A stretch of DNA of 44,399 nucleotides from Haplomitrium mnioides (GCA_049999725.1 JBNGIS010008514.1:1-44399), one strand, 5' to 3'. Shown: positions 20,575 to 32,819, counted from the first letter of the stretch. A program made the numbers and translations. Notes: a model not told the origin generated them from the letters alone.

Positions 20575-20765
20575 AGAGTGTCTTGACAAACTTGTTGGAC
20601 TTTTGGTACTAGATCTTCACCATTCACTTGAGTGGGTAGACCAAGAAAGGAAACAATAGCTCTGCCCACACGACCATACTCTCTTGTTGGATCATTTAAA
20701 CCTTGAGTTGTCTGGTTTTTCTCCTCTAGCAAATTGTTTAGTAAAACATGTAAATGACCAAGGAA
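20575..20765 (-). pseudogene. unrecognised coding block in element A
   Basis: A minus-strand frame without stops reads EEKNQTTQGLNDPTREYG, then RVGRAIVSFLGLPTQVNGED and LVPKVQQVCQDTLH. An acceptor-like TTGCTAG lies at its start. It has no ATG and looks like an internal exon. No family recognised. It lies on the same strand as the block at 17340-17765 and could belong to the same decayed gene. Confidence 0.3.
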
Positions 20766-21459
20766 TATTCAAGGGTAGGTCTTTTGGTTCTTTGATGCAG
20801 CCTTACAAGCCTCTAAATGCAATCATAGTTGCAAAGGATATCAATATTACATTTGGGCATTCTCTAACAACACAAAGCTTGAAAACTTTTGTCTAGAAAT
20901 AACAAATGGTGGCAACATGACTTGGACATTGCTTTTGATCAGCTATAATAAATAATCCTTTTTATTTGTGTTTTGATTCGCCCTTGATTCAAGACATAAT
21001 TAGCTACATCAACATTAAATGTCGTTGTTTCAAACCTTCCCAAAACCTCAAAAATCTGAGTCGCAAAATCTAGCATGCGAGTTGACTTAGCTGCAATGTC
21101 TCCTCTGTAAACTCTTCTCTCAATAAAATTCCTCTTTGTAGTGGGATATTTGCAACCAATCTATTAGAGGAAACAATTCTGCTCTTAACACATTGCTTCT
21201 TTAGATCTCTTTGGCCATGTCTCTTGGGAAAATCATCTCAATGAATCCCAAAAGATTTTCTCTCAAACCTCCATGGAGACTCCCTCCAATGGAGTTCAGA
21301 TCCAATTCTTTGCCTTGTCGTTTCCTCCCCAAACATTCTTTCGGCATAACTCAGCTTGCTAAAGTCACATTCTCTTGGCAAAAATCTCTCCTCTACAACT
21401 ATCTCTATTCCATTTGAAATATTCTTATATAACTTTAACAACTTCAACGATCTGCAAAT

Positions 21460-22010
21460 CAGAACTCAGAACCTTAAACGCATCTAGACTCTGAAGAAGA
21501 ACTCAGAACCCTATGCGCACATAGACTTTGATGCACAAGTAGAAATCTAGACTCTGGTCTATAGCTTGAAACCTTATGCGCGCATAGACTTTGATGCATA
21601 AGTCAAAACCTAGACTCTGATCTAAAACTCAAAATCTTATGCGCACATTGACTTTGATGTGCAAGTTCAAACCTAGACTTTGATCTAGAACTCGAAACCT
21701 TATTCGATTATAGACTTTGATGCATAAGTCAAAACCTAGACTTTGATCTAGAACTCAAGACCCTATCCGCGCATAGACTTTGATGCACAAGTCAAAACTT
21801 AGACTTTGATCTAGAGCTCGGAACCTTATGCGCACATAGACTTTGTTGCACAAGTTGAAACCTAGACTATGATCTAGAACTTGGAGCCCTATGCTCGCAT
21901 AAACTTTGATGCATAATTCAAAACTTAGACTTTGATCTAGAACTCAGAACCATATGCGCACATAGACTTTGATGCACAAGTCAAAACCTTATGCGCACAT
22001 AGACTCTATT
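21460..22010. repeat. right subterminal array of element A, exact 63-bp period
   Basis: The core TATGCGCGCATAGACTTTGA recurs with its ATG at 21513, 21576, 21639, 21702, 21765, 21828, 21891 and 21954, always 63 bp apart with no insertions or deletions. A further core follows at 21991. Each unit holds a second TAGACTTTGATCTAGA word 26 bp downstream of the first TAGACTTTGAT. The core centre is palindromic. Looser copies continue to about 22290. Confidence 0.9.
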
Positions 22011-22309
22011 GTAGAGTTCAAAATCCTTTATGAGCATAGTCTTTATTTGATGAGTACTCAGATGTAGAACTTGAATTCCTATGCGTACAAACTTTGGTGC
22101 GGAAGTCGGAGACTCTTGCACGCTTAGATTTTGATACAAAATCTTGAAGCTTGTACATACAAAGACTACTGTATAGAACTTAGAACCTAAATCGCTCAAA
22201 GACTGTGATGTGGAACTCTGAACCCTTTTTTCACAAGGACTCTAGTTGGAAACTTGGAGCACTTTACGTGTTTAGACTTTGAGGCACATTTCTTAACCCA
22301 CTACTTGTT

Positions 22310-23110
22310 TGGTTGCTCTAGATGATTTTGATGCTTCTAACTTTGCTATTGGAGCAATTTTAAAATAAGAGTTTGAGATTGGGCTTCATCCAATTACCTT
22401 CATATCACACCGATTAAATGCGGCAAAGAGAAATTATTTTGCAAGGAATCGAGAGCAATGTTATATGCTACTAAGGTGTGGAGATACTATCTTTTAGGAA
22501 GATCTGTACTTATGCATACAAATCACAAACTATTATTATAAGTGATCCATTTGGAAAATATAACAAGTCGCCATCACCAATGGGAAGATCAATTGTAGCT
22601 CTTCGATATCAAGCTTGAGTACAAGCTTGGAAGGTTCCACATCATTCTCGATGCATTGTCAAAAAAGTCATATCATCAAGTGAATACAATAGAGATGGTT
22701 AACATTAGCATATTACATCTTGATGAAGCAACTAGTGGAAGTTATCGCCAAAAACTACAAGAAGATGTTTTTTTTAGTCTTGCTTGAGCACGATTGGCCA
22801 TCAAAGATAGTGAGTATTATTTTTTTTCCATTCGAGATGGTATTCTCTATCAAAGCAATCAAATATATGTTCCATAAGATGATAGACTTTGAATGATTTA
22901 TTTACAATGAGCGCATGACATTCCCATTTCAGAGCATCTTAGAGTAGATAAAACTACAAAGTTGCTTCAATGCACTTGGTAGTGGCCCAACTTGGCTTTA
23001 GATGTTTGGGGTTTTGTTTTTTCTAATACAAGTTGTCAACGAAATAAAGACTCAAATCAAAAACCAGTATAACTTTTGAGCCACAACCAATTTCTACTTC
23101 TCGTTAGGAA
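22310..23110 (+). pseudogene. Ty3 family 1 fragment: RNase H to integrase zinc region
   Basis: Begins DFDASNFAIGAIL (22320), continues with TFISHRLNAAKRNYFARNREQC-like RNase H sequence and the KTTKLLQCTWWWPNLA-like integrase zinc region (about 22950-23010), and ends near QKPV (about 23070-23110). About 170 codons of RT and connection domain are missing relative to the break at 15897. Same strand and order as that copy, so it may be its continuation. Confidence 0.8.
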
Positions 23111-23428
23111 CAATTTTGCTTCAATAATCCTCTTGTATTTTTTTATCAAAATTTCAAATTAATGATATCATTCTTAGTTTAGAAAAATATTTAACAACAA
23201 ATGTTGTGTACATTTGTTACATATTTTGTTTGGTGATGTTCATGCTTTTTAAAGATAAAATTATGAAAGCAATTTTGTTGAAATTCTTATAAGAAGATTT
23301 GATTTTAATGCATTGTCAATTCAAAGTAAACCATTTTGATACATAAAATTACTTTCTTTTTTTTTTTGCAAACAAATATCACTACCATCAAATTCATGAT
23401 TTTGGATGCTAAAATTTCAATTTTGGTT
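23111..23428. other. AT-rich end region of element A
   Basis: AT-rich sequence with oligo-A and oligo-T runs, comparable in length and place to 15961-16229, 27860-28165 and 41915-42180. No gene seen. Confidence 0.5.
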
Positions 23429-23490
23429 TTTGTAAATGCCAAATAAAACAAGAACCTAGTAGTGGTTCTTAGTTTAAAGTAGCGGTTGTT
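23429..23490. repeat. terminal inverted repeat, right end
   Basis: Reverse complement starts AACAACCGCTACTTTAAACT and contains the second CCACTACT word. It matches 15898-15960 and 41853-41914. The next base begins sequence belonging to the transposase-like gene. Confidence 0.75.
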
Positions 23491-23559
23491 GTATATGATT
23501 TTATAGGAGTGTTACAAGTTAGATGATATACTAAAAAAATTTAGTATATGAAGGACTAT

Positions 23560-26500
23560 ACAAAACACATTTTTTGAAAATTGTGAGAGAAACGTATTTT
23601 CGACAAAGCATTAAGAATCGAGACATCACACTATAGTGGGGAATACCAAGAAAAGACTCTAATGTTGACAATCAATTTACTCTGCTTGGCGGTACTGTTG
23701 TATGTAGAGGAGACTTCAAATTAATGTTATTAGTAGGGAATGATAGAATCCAAATGATTCAAAATCTCAAAAATGTAGATCCTATAGGCATTTTTGGAAA
23801 ACAGAATTATTGGCTAAAGGAGTACTTATAAGTGAGTGGATAGAAAGTTTTTTTTAGAAACATTGCAAGAGAATTCCCACTCATGAAGTTTATAACTTGC
23901 CGGATAATTTTACAAAACTGGAAGTTTATGACTACTACACAACTTATTTGAAATAGAAAGATCCCCATTGTATTTTTAGTTTCTTGGGTTTCACAAAACA
24001 TTGGAGAACTCATTTCCCAATTGTAAAAACTCCAAAACGCAATGGATTCGTTGTTTGTGAAATATACAAAGAAATAAAATCATTGCCAGAAAAATCCGTC
24101 TTGGAGTTCGACAAAGATAACAAATTTTTTCTCTTTTGAAACTTTTGGTTAATCCATGCTCTTTTTTCTAGACTCAAAGCTTAGTTCTAGAGATGTTATG
24201 TTTTCTCAACTTAGTGCTAAAAGATATTTGTTTTGTTAAGTTGTTCAGCAAACATTGATACTTAGCAACTTGAGTTATGAGAAGAGAGTCTATGCTCGCA
24301 TAGAGTATGTTGTTTTTAGTTTGAATCCAAACCTTGTCTACAATCAAATAAAGCGAGGAAATGAATTTGATTCTTTGTAGTCACCTTAGCCTTACAACAA
24401 GTTTTTCTTTTGTTGCTTTGAATCAAGAGCCGTTTGCAAGAAAAACAATAGCAAGAATCGTTTTTTTTCCGGTCCTATTTGCGCATAGGGTTTGTTCTTG
24501 TTTCTTTTAAAACTAGACGTGACAACAGTCCAAGTAAGTCATAGTATTGGTGTTGCTGCTTTGGTCTTAAGCACCCATCCGATCAGTTGTTGTCTCCACT
24601 GATCCTATGCGTGCATAGGATGTGCTCTGGTTTCTTTTATCTTTTGCAAACAAAGAGTCCAAGCTACCTTTCAAACTCTAGTTCCAGTTTGTCACATTTT
24701 GTTAACAAACCTTGTTTTTCTCCTTTAAAAACTTTTGTTTACTTTAAGTCAAACAAAATTTCTTTTATTTAAATTACCTAAAGTTTATTTTTAATCTTTA
24801 AAAAAAAAATTCACTTCTACCAATCCAAACATTTTTTTAAGATGATTTGAATATTTTTAACACTTTAGGTGGCTTTTTGGAGTTCCAAATATCTCCATAT
24901 ATTGTATTAAACTATTTTTATGTCTTTTGTGCTTTGTGATGATGCAGTCAAATATAATCGCCAATTGTTTCTTCATCGTGACCAACAAATAAAAGAAAGA
25001 ACAAAACTTGCAAACCATCAAAGAAAATAATACATTGATGGTCAAAAGTACTTGGGAATTGTTATTGATGGAATGGATTAGAAGGAAATTGCTATTCCAC
25101 ACTTGCCTTTGCCACCAAAAAACATTGATAAAGATTGTTTGGTGGGTGTGCATGTTGTTGGTGCCTTAATATTCAATCATGCTCTTTCTTCAAGGGTCTT
25201 CTTAACCTACGGAAACTTGAGAAGCGGTACTAAATTGACAACTACTGTGCTAAACAAAATATTGTGTGAATTTGAAAGGGCATTGCCTCCAACTCTGTAT
25301 CTTTCGTTGGACAAAACGACACAAGAGAATAAGAATTCTCTCTTATTTGGATATCTTAGTCTCTTTATTGCCAAGAATGTTTTTCAAAAAATCAAGGTGG
25401 GATTTCTCATAGTTGGCCATACTCACGATCAAATTGATCAAATGTTTAGCCGATTCTTGAAATGTTTGAAACATGTCAAAGCTTTTATGATTACGAGTCT
25501 CAACGAGGCGCTTCAATTATCATATAATCCTAAACCTCAAGTAACTCTTTTGTTAGAGACATGGGTTTTCAAAATGTTTCTACAACAATGTCCCTCTCTG
25601 GTTCAAAGGTTATATGATATTACCTTTAATTAACAATTCAAATTCCAGTTGAATGATTTGAAGGCAAAGATTTGGAGCAAACAATTTTCAACAGATGAAT
25701 TTTGGTTATGTTCGAATGGTATTTGTCAACTCAAGTGCGTACTTGAAGTGGACAGAGAAATTTTAAGTTCAATGTTGATTCCTCTCGAGGCATATTCTAA
25801 AATCAAAAGATCTCAAAAAGAAGAAAGAGAAGTTGATGCTGAGAAAGTGGTCTTTGTAATAAAAGACAACATAGGTGAGAACTACTACAAGTTCTTTATA
25901 GATTCTTATATTCAATGGTCGAATGACTTTTTTCTTTCCCAACAAGAGATTGTTGCCTACTTCCTTGAAAAAAAAAGACGAGTACTCCAAGCAGAATTTA
26001 CCTTTCCACCTTCACAATCGTCAAACACTTGCAATAATTCTCAAAATGGTTGTCTAGGTTCTCAGGTTGATGCTCAACATGAAGAAATAGATACTTCGGT
26101 ATAACAAATACTTTCTACACGTCAAACAATCTATGATGGAGCATCTAGGTTGCGAGAAAGGACTCTTTCGCACAACACTCAATACGAGCATAAATTTGGC
26201 AATCTACATGAGATGAAAGGTAGAATATTTATTTGTGTTGTTGCATCTATGGATCCAAAGAGCAGACCATTTTGGGTTGCCAAAGTTCTCAAAGTTTTGT
26301 CATTTAATGAGGAAGATCCTCCAAATCCAAAATGAGTACGTGTTCAATGGTTTGTTTGTCAAGCTGAGGTTGCATTTTTAGGACAATACTTCCCAGAAAA
26401 AATAGCAGCAACAAAAGGGAAACGCAAATCCAAGTTATATATTAATGTACTTGATATAACATAAATCACGATTTTGTCTTTTGATTTTCTTCTTTACCTA

Positions 26501-26663
26501 AGAAAACCAATTGAGGAAAACCACTCTAACTACCATTGAAGAAAATCTATTTGAGTACAAAAGACAAAAAGCCCTTAATCTTGAAATATTTCAAAGAGAT
26601 TCAATCATTGTCATTAACATTGAGACAGATAAAGTAAATCTTGATGAATCTTTTTACAGATGA
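23560..26663 (+). pseudogene. DUF7869-type, probable transposase of the E family (decayed)
   Basis: Block 1 (23560-24140) reads FTLLGGTVVCRGDFK, then WIESFF, THEVYNLPDNFTKLEVYDYY, FLGFTKHWRTHFPIVKTPKR and FVVCEIYKEI, the usual N-terminal pattern of this family. After an intron-like segment, block 2 (24948-26463) keeps one frame: YNRQLFLHRDQQIKER, IDGMD (25064), LPPTLYLSLDKTTQENKN (Asp at 25310), then VGHTHDQIDQMFSRF (25412-25456), and near the end PFWVAKVLKVL and VQWFVCQAEV. A last exon (about 26508-26663) follows a CTTTACCTAAG acceptor. Stops at 25079, 25631, 26102 and 26336 lie in the same frame and each fits C-to-T change of a sense codon. DUF7869 proteins are widespread in eukaryotes with large repeat loads. 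Their role as RNase-H-fold transposases, with the three acidic positions above as the active site, is my inference. Confidence 0.7.
24141..24947 (+). other. intron-like segment of the transposase-like gene with family repeats
   Basis: Separates two coding blocks and ends in GATGATGCAG at 24947, a good acceptor. The donor is not clear. It carries the family palindromic words at about 24293 (TATGCTCGCATAGA), 24479 (TTTGCGCATAGG) and 24603 (TATGCGTGCATAGG), which ties this gene to the elements with such repeats at their ends. Confidence 0.55.
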
Positions 26664-26999
26664 GTGACTAAAGTAATTTAAGAATTTTATTATATATTGT
26701 GTATTTTCAAGTATATTGTAATTTAATAATATTTTTTTTAAAGTATGTGAGAATGTTATGAAGCAATTTGTTGAATTTATCTGCCATCTTGAACTTTTTA
26801 CTATAAATCATTCAAAGTTGAATGTTTTTCTCTGTAAATGAAACTTAAATCTTCAGTTACTATTTTCATTTGCTTTGTAAAATATTTTTCTCTCCAAAAT
26901 ATAAGTATGTTTTTTCCAACTTTAGTGCTTGCTAGAAGAGTTTAAGGTTATTGTATCGCTAAAGCATCTGTCTAAATTGACTACTTATTTTTTGCTTGT

Positions 27000-27850
27000 A
27001 AGGGCTTTGATGTATAACTTAAAACCTTTGGCGTGGTTTGACTCAGATATAGAGCTTTGTACCCATTTTACTTTTAGATTCTGAATTAGAAATGGAAATC
27101 TTTTACATGCGTAGAGTTTGTTGCAAAAAATAGAACATTTACAATCAGTATCCTTAGTTGTAGAAGTGTGAACCCTATGAGTGTATAGACTTTGATTTGC
27201 AAGTCGAAACAACATGCATACAAAAACTCTTATGCGGAATCTTAAACCTAGGTTCTTGTCAGTCTTTGTTGTATAGTGTTCAGATGGTGAGTTCAAATTC
27301 TTATGCACATACAAACTTTGGGATGAAGTGTTCAGATGTTGAGCTTGGATTCCTATGCATGTATAGACTTTGGGTGGAAGTCCAAGCCTTTCACAAGCTC
27401 TACTTCTCATATACAACCTTCAAGCTTCTACATATAAAGACTATTGGTTACAACTTAGTTTGTATACAAGTTATAAACTCTTTTGGAGATCTTGAGACCT
27501 TTGTTCGGTTGAATCAAGTCTTAAACTTGGAGATGTTTCTTGTTTACACTCTCAATTCAATCTGCTAAGCTACTATCTTTTTGATTCTGAACTATGATAC
27601 GTTTGTGTATATGCTTTGTTGAATTATGAATTTTTTTTTAGATGTTGAAAGCTTTTTTTAAAGCCTACTTTAACTTTTACGTGCATGGATTTTCAACTAC
27701 AAGTGAAAGCTTCTTTCTTGCTTGANNNNNNNNNNNNNNNNNNNNNNNNNNNNNNNNNNNNNNNNNNNNNNNNNNNNNNNNNNNNNNNNNNNNNNNNNNN
27801 NNNNNNNNNNNNNNNNNNNNNNNNNCGCATAGAGTTTGTACGATCAAACA
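27000..27850. repeat. right subterminal repeats of element B
   Basis: Diverged copies of a GTATAGACTTTGATTTGCAAGT-like unit at about 27010, 27110, 27183, 27310 and 27362, then a gap, then CGCATAGAGTTTG at 27826. The units are related to the 63-bp unit of element A. Confidence 0.6.
27726..27825. other. assembly gap (100 N)
   Basis: A run of 100 N inside the subterminal repeat region of element B. Confidence 0.95.
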
Positions 27851-28165
27851 TATTTCAAAATAGTTTATTATGATTTGTATTTCAATTTTTGCGCTTCGAA
27901 TTTAAATCAATGATAAATGCAATTTTTCTGTGAAAGCTTACCATAAATATTATACTTTTCATCAAATTCGAGTTTTCTAATATTTATATAAAAATTAATA
28001 ATATTGTTTGATTTTGCATAACAAAATTGACTCTAGCTCTAGTATGCTTGCTAAAACGGCAAAAAATGAACCTCAAAAACATATGTACTTTTTTTTAAAT
28101 AACCTAATTTTTTCTTTTTTCTGAGCTCAAAAACCACAATTTTTCTAAAAAATAAAAAAGTTTTC

Positions 28166-28206
28166 TATTTTAAGTAGCATGTTCGTGGTTCAAAGTAGCG
28201 ACTGTT
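28166..28206. repeat. terminal inverted repeat, right end of element B
   Basis: Reverse complement starts AACAGTCGCTACTTTGAACC and then reads ACGAACATGCTACT. The first 24 bases match the E3 end with two differences. The inner part is more diverged. Confidence 0.7.
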
Positions 28207-29760
28207 TGGTATGGGTGCACCAGCCGAGTGTTGTGGCATCATCGTTGGTTGGACACTCTACTGAGGCTGGTAATCTGTAATTTGTAGAGGAGGAGGACTG
28301 TAGATCACTTGGTGTTGATATTTTAATGTCATTCGTTGTATTTCGACTGGTAAGCTGGCGGTTGCGGATGGTATTGGGGATAAGCCAATTGAGACAAATA
28401 TTGGCTTTTCTCCTGATAATCTTGCTGAGTTTGCAGATGTGGATAGCCTCGGGTTATCAAATGTGTCAAGTTGCAATTGTAGCAACCTTGTTTAGGAGGA
28501 GGACCAACATGTTGGAATTGATATTGAGTGGGCGGGACTTTGTATGTTGTTTCATAGCCGTGCATTGGAGCCTTACAATTTAAGTGGGAAGGTTGAGCAA
28601 TTGGCTAGGAGGCTGAAAATGGCGTGATAGGCTGAACTGTTGCTTGATAACTTTTTGTGTTGATTGCCATGTGGCAGCCTTAATGTGACACCAAACAGGA
28701 CAGATTTCGCTCGTGTGATTGGAAGAGAGATAAATATCACACGAGGAACTTGAAGGCCATGCCTCTTATGGAGAGTGTAACTAGCTACACCTTGTATACC
28801 AGATATTTGAGGTTGTAGAGTTGACAGTCGACATTGAAGTTGAATTGACCATTTGGATGTGCAAAATAGAAATCTAGTCATTGAACTTTGAAGTAACTTA
28901 TGCCAACCTAGCCTCAAAATCAAAATTCAAACTTACAAAAGATTCCTATTTTTTGAGTCTCAATAGGGGAACTAAATTCTTTAACTCTATAATAGTGAAT
29001 TGATTTGTAGAGGTAGAGGCATAGGAAAATGAAGAATAAAGGTAGGATTCTCCAACAAAGGAGGAAGAGGAAGCAAAACAATCTTGTCAAAGGAGCATCT
29101 TCTTATAGGACATAGCTTAATGATTGGCTTGTCTAGGGTTTGAAGGATCTTGGAGTAAGACATGTTTCTGGATAGAATTGAGAAGACTTTTAATCTAGTT
29201 TGATCTTCCTCTGGCGGGCTAGTCCATTGTTTGCTTACAACGACTATAAATCAATTACTATAATCCTATATAGACTCTTCATCGTACATATGGGTACAAA
29301 ACAATTCATCCCATGCTCTATCGAAATGATAAGCTAGTTGATAGCACAATAGAAAAGTGTTTTCAATAGCGCGCCATATAGTAGTAGTGACTGCCTCACA
29401 AAAATACCAATTGATGGCATTGTCATCAAGAGTAGTGGGGAAGTGGTTGCGGAGAACATCCTCAAGATCTCTAGTTGCAGCAACAAGGGCAAGAAAGCAA
29501 TTCAGATACGTATCTACATCAACTCAATTCATTGACATCTGGCATGTGAACTTCAGACAAGAATAACAGGAGGGAGGGACTGGTAGAAAGGCCATCTTAA
29601 TTGGCACAGAAACTAATTCAGGCTTAATAGTAGGAATGAACTCCAGCGGATTTTTTGTACTACTCTGATCGAAAGTGAAACTATGGTGAGTTTAACGAGT
29701 GGATCAAGAAGGAAGAGGTAAGAATGGATGCCTCATACACAATCAAAGATTGAGCTGAAA
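28207..29760 (-). pseudogene. Ty3 family 2 gag (decayed)
   Basis: Minus-strand gag of a different Ty3 family. It starts near KMAFLPVPPS (about 29600) and continues with LEDVLRNHFPTTLDDNAINW (about 29400-29460), FDRAWDELFCTHMYDEESI and PPEEDQTRLKVFSIL (about 29200), the retrotransposon gag pattern. It ends with a knuckle remnant CYNCNLTHLITRGYPH (about 28435-28482) that lacks the final Cys. Several stops. A plus-strand copy of the same region is at 41285-41852. Pol is not seen because element B lies downstream. Confidence 0.75.
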
Positions 29761-32700
29761 CTTTAACATATGATTTGTAAGTTGTATAGCAACCAGTAAA
29801 TGCAACAGAGGCAAAGAAGAGGATCATAAGAAATCCCAAGTTAGGCCCATGACAATGCAAGGGGATGAAAAAGAGAGTGGCAATGTCCTAGTAATTGTCA
29901 AAAATACAAATTCATAGTTAAAATTGACAATTGATATGAGATACATTCAAAGCAAAGTCAAAGGCACAGGAAGAAAGGCCAATACAATAGTCAGTAGAAA
30001 GGCAAGGCAAACGCAAACCAGGGCTAGCACAATTCAACAACAATTCGGGTGCAATGCTAAGGTAAACTTCCGCAATATCTAGCACAATAGGGGAAAGAAT
30101 ATAGAAACAAGAAGTTACTGGAGGTAGGAGATGAGGGAACGTGCATACAATAGGGTGGGGGAAAAGGCAACAAGTGCCACTGTTTCAAAAAGAGGGGAGA
30201 GTATAGGGGGAGGAGCCCTCTCCCTTGTGTGGAATGGGGGATCAAAAGAGACTTATCTTGGGGAATCTTTGTAGTATAGTGGTAATATGGTTGCATGGTG
30301 GGTGTCTAGAAGGAGTGAGGACTAGATGAGTTTCTATCAAGCACAATGATTGAACTTGAACTAACTGGGAAAATTTCTCATAACAAGAGCTGAATGTGAG
30401 TAAGGAAAATACTAGTGATGAGTATTTGTGCGAGCGACAAATCTAATGTAAGAATCATACACAATGATAATAGGGAATATGATATCTGAGCCATCAAATG
30501 ATTTCACTATCATACCAAAAGGACAAGAGGAGACTCCAAAAAAAGGCTTATTAAGATTGAGGACTAGACTAGAAAGATAATCACAAGCAAGCTTTAACTA
30601 GTTGGATTGCAATCAAATCGGAAATGGTATGACGACTGAGAGTTGTGAAGATCGAGTTCCGGCACATTAACTTTAAGAGTTGGTAGGCTGTCTGATACAC
30701 CCGATTGGGTTCTAAAGCAAGTTTGATAGATCGGATCGAAATCTAAAGAACTGTCGGGTCAAGAATATGTTGTACAATATGTCACAGTTGGCGATTTAAC
30801 TACTCTATGGATAAGGGCATCAGATGGCTTTAGATCAATGATAAGAACTAAGAACTAGCGGTTAAGAGGAGGGACCAAACTAAGAACACAAATAGAAGTT
30901 GGCGTTATTGGGTTCTACACATGTTGTTATTAGACTGTAGTATGGGGTCTAGTCCAATTGAGGTTCTTATAAGGAGATATACACTTGATTGATTTTGTAG
31001 ATCTTATCAAGGTGACATTAGAGGTACTATCCAAATGATTGCGACATTCCAACTTCCTCGTTGAAGGCAACGTCGGGCGGCGATAATGGATTGGATATAA
31101 GAGAGGTCATATAGATTATAATCTAAACTAGTGGCCATAGGACCAGGCTGATAAGAAATAGCTATAGATATATGGCATCGCGGGTTCCAACAACATAATT
31201 GGGTGGAAAATACTGTGGATGATTTTGGAGGAGCGTCTTGATTTTGCTTCGCTTCACTTGATCTTTTCTTCAAAGTTCTGGTCTTCTCATTCTATCTTTA
31301 TATTTCTTCTCGTAGACCAGCTTTGGAAGTCTGCACTAGTATATTTGGTTGAAGTCTTGCTTTTAGTTGTATCAGATCACTTCAAAAATAGCGTTGCAAC
31401 CACGCTCTAGCCTTTGTTTTGGCTCTTCAAGATCCTTTGGTCTTCACTTCTCGATTGGATAAAGATACTTAGCAACATTCTTTTCCAATATGCTCTTTTC
31501 CTTGTTCAGATTCATTTGCCAATGTCTCTACAAGCATTTTTTTGATTGTCTTTCTTCACACCTTTCTTTAGCAACGTAGCCAAGATGTAGCAAAAGAACT
31601 TCCAACATTTGAAACAAGATTAACTCAAGAGGATTTAAAAAAAAGAACAGGATACAAGAAACTATCATACAAAAATGGAAAAGACAACAAGGGGCACTAA
31701 TAATGAGGGAAGACCCCTTTAACTTTGGATCTTTCCTCTTCTTTTATACATGATACTTTAACATAACAGAACGAAAACAAAAACATGAACTTGACTTTAC
31801 ACAATATAAAGACTATTCTCTTTTAGAAGTACATACTATTTTCTTTAGTGGATTTGATCTTTGTCTTCTCTTTATCACTTTAGAGTTTTTGGTGCTTGCC
31901 TCTTTCTGATCTGATCATTCTATAGTCTATCAATCCTTTGATAAGCTGCCTAGTGAAACGATTATTCAAATCCCAAATCTACTATAGATAGATTCTAATA
32001 CATGAAATTCTACTAATTGGAAATGTTCTTAGTTTACTAGTATCATAGCATTTGTGTCGATGTCGCTTTTAGGAGTCATTTTCAAGTGGATGTTGAGTCA
32101 ATGCAAGTCAATTTAAGCTCTAATTCTTGTATTTGAACACTCTGTAGTCCTTTTCTGAACTCCAAATTTTGCCATAACATGAAGAAAGAGTGCAAAGATG
32201 GATTGTTTGGGTGTTAAGGAAGAGGAAAAACTTGTAAATATTCAGCGGAGGGTCTGTGATGTCAAAATCTCATTCCAAAGTTTCACCTACTGCCCAAATG
32301 CAAGCTCTCAAAGAGTTATATAGTTAATATATGTCATGTCTATGTCCTCGTATTCTCTTGTATGAGTTTCCATCTCCACATTGTCTAATTGTCTTGACAT
32401 TCATATATTTATTCGCGTCGTGGGTAGTGTTTATTTTATCAATTTATGTATCATATCGTTGAGGCATAGAATAAAAAGGCCAACCTTAGAAACAAGGGCT
32501 TGCCTCATCTTATGTGTTGTTTTCTCTGCCAATCTGTTTAGTTCATAACAAACAAAGCAAAAAAAAAGTATTACGTTAAAAAAATAAGTCTAGCTCGGTG
32601 TCATCTTCTGTTCCGATCCTCACTTTTGTAATTGAGCCCTTGTAATGTGCGGGTTCTACCCTAAGTTGCACAAGTTAAGCTTTTGGCCCATTGGTTTTGG

Positions 32701-32819
32701 CTCATCAGATTTTGTCTAGCTAGATATCGGTTGGCTCTTAGGTTTTGCAATACAAGGATTTCATGTGTCTCCCAAAATTATATTTCACTACGTGAATAAA
32801 GTTCATACTTACCCAAAGG
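29761..32819. other. no recognised gene; probable retroelement leader and unassigned sequence
   Basis: The part next to the family 2 gag is expected to be its untranslated leader. A minus-strand open frame at 31007-31273 has no domain I know. 31300-32819 is AT-rich and without clear repeats or genes. Confidence 0.4.

Larger units (their letters stand above)
15898..23490. mobile_element. element A: TIR DNA transposon of the E family with an embedded Ty3 fragment
   Basis: Both ends carry the family inverted repeat (15898-15960 and 23429-23490), each followed inward by about 260-320 bp of AT-rich sequence. Subterminal repeats follow at 16230-16560 on the left and 21460-22290 on the right. Between the right array and the right AT-rich end lies Ty3 sequence (22310-23110). 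No target-site duplication is evident: the left flank ends CACTAAT and the right flank starts GTATATG. Two readings fit. Either this is one element with an inserted Ty3 fragment, or it is the left part of one element and the right end of another, joined by a deletion. The interior has two unrecognised coding blocks on the minus strand. Confidence 0.6.
23491..28206 (+). mobile_element. element B: transposase-like gene and right end of an E-family transposon
   Basis: Holds the decayed DUF7869-like gene (23560-26663), subterminal repeats (27000-27840 with a gap), an AT-rich stretch and the family inverted repeat at 28206. The left end is not seen. The sequence starts abruptly at the right end of element A, so either A inserted into B or a rearrangement joined them. 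Right of 28206 is minus-strand gag of a second Ty3 family. Confidence 0.6.

Noticed and set aside
21460-22010. CRISPR array in the 63-bp repeats
   Set aside because: The whole 63-bp unit is repeated, including what would be the spacers, and it sits at a transposon end in a plant genome.
15890-23500. Target-site duplication for element A
   Set aside because: Left flank CACTAAT and right flank GTATATG do not match at any length I tried, consistent with rearrangement.
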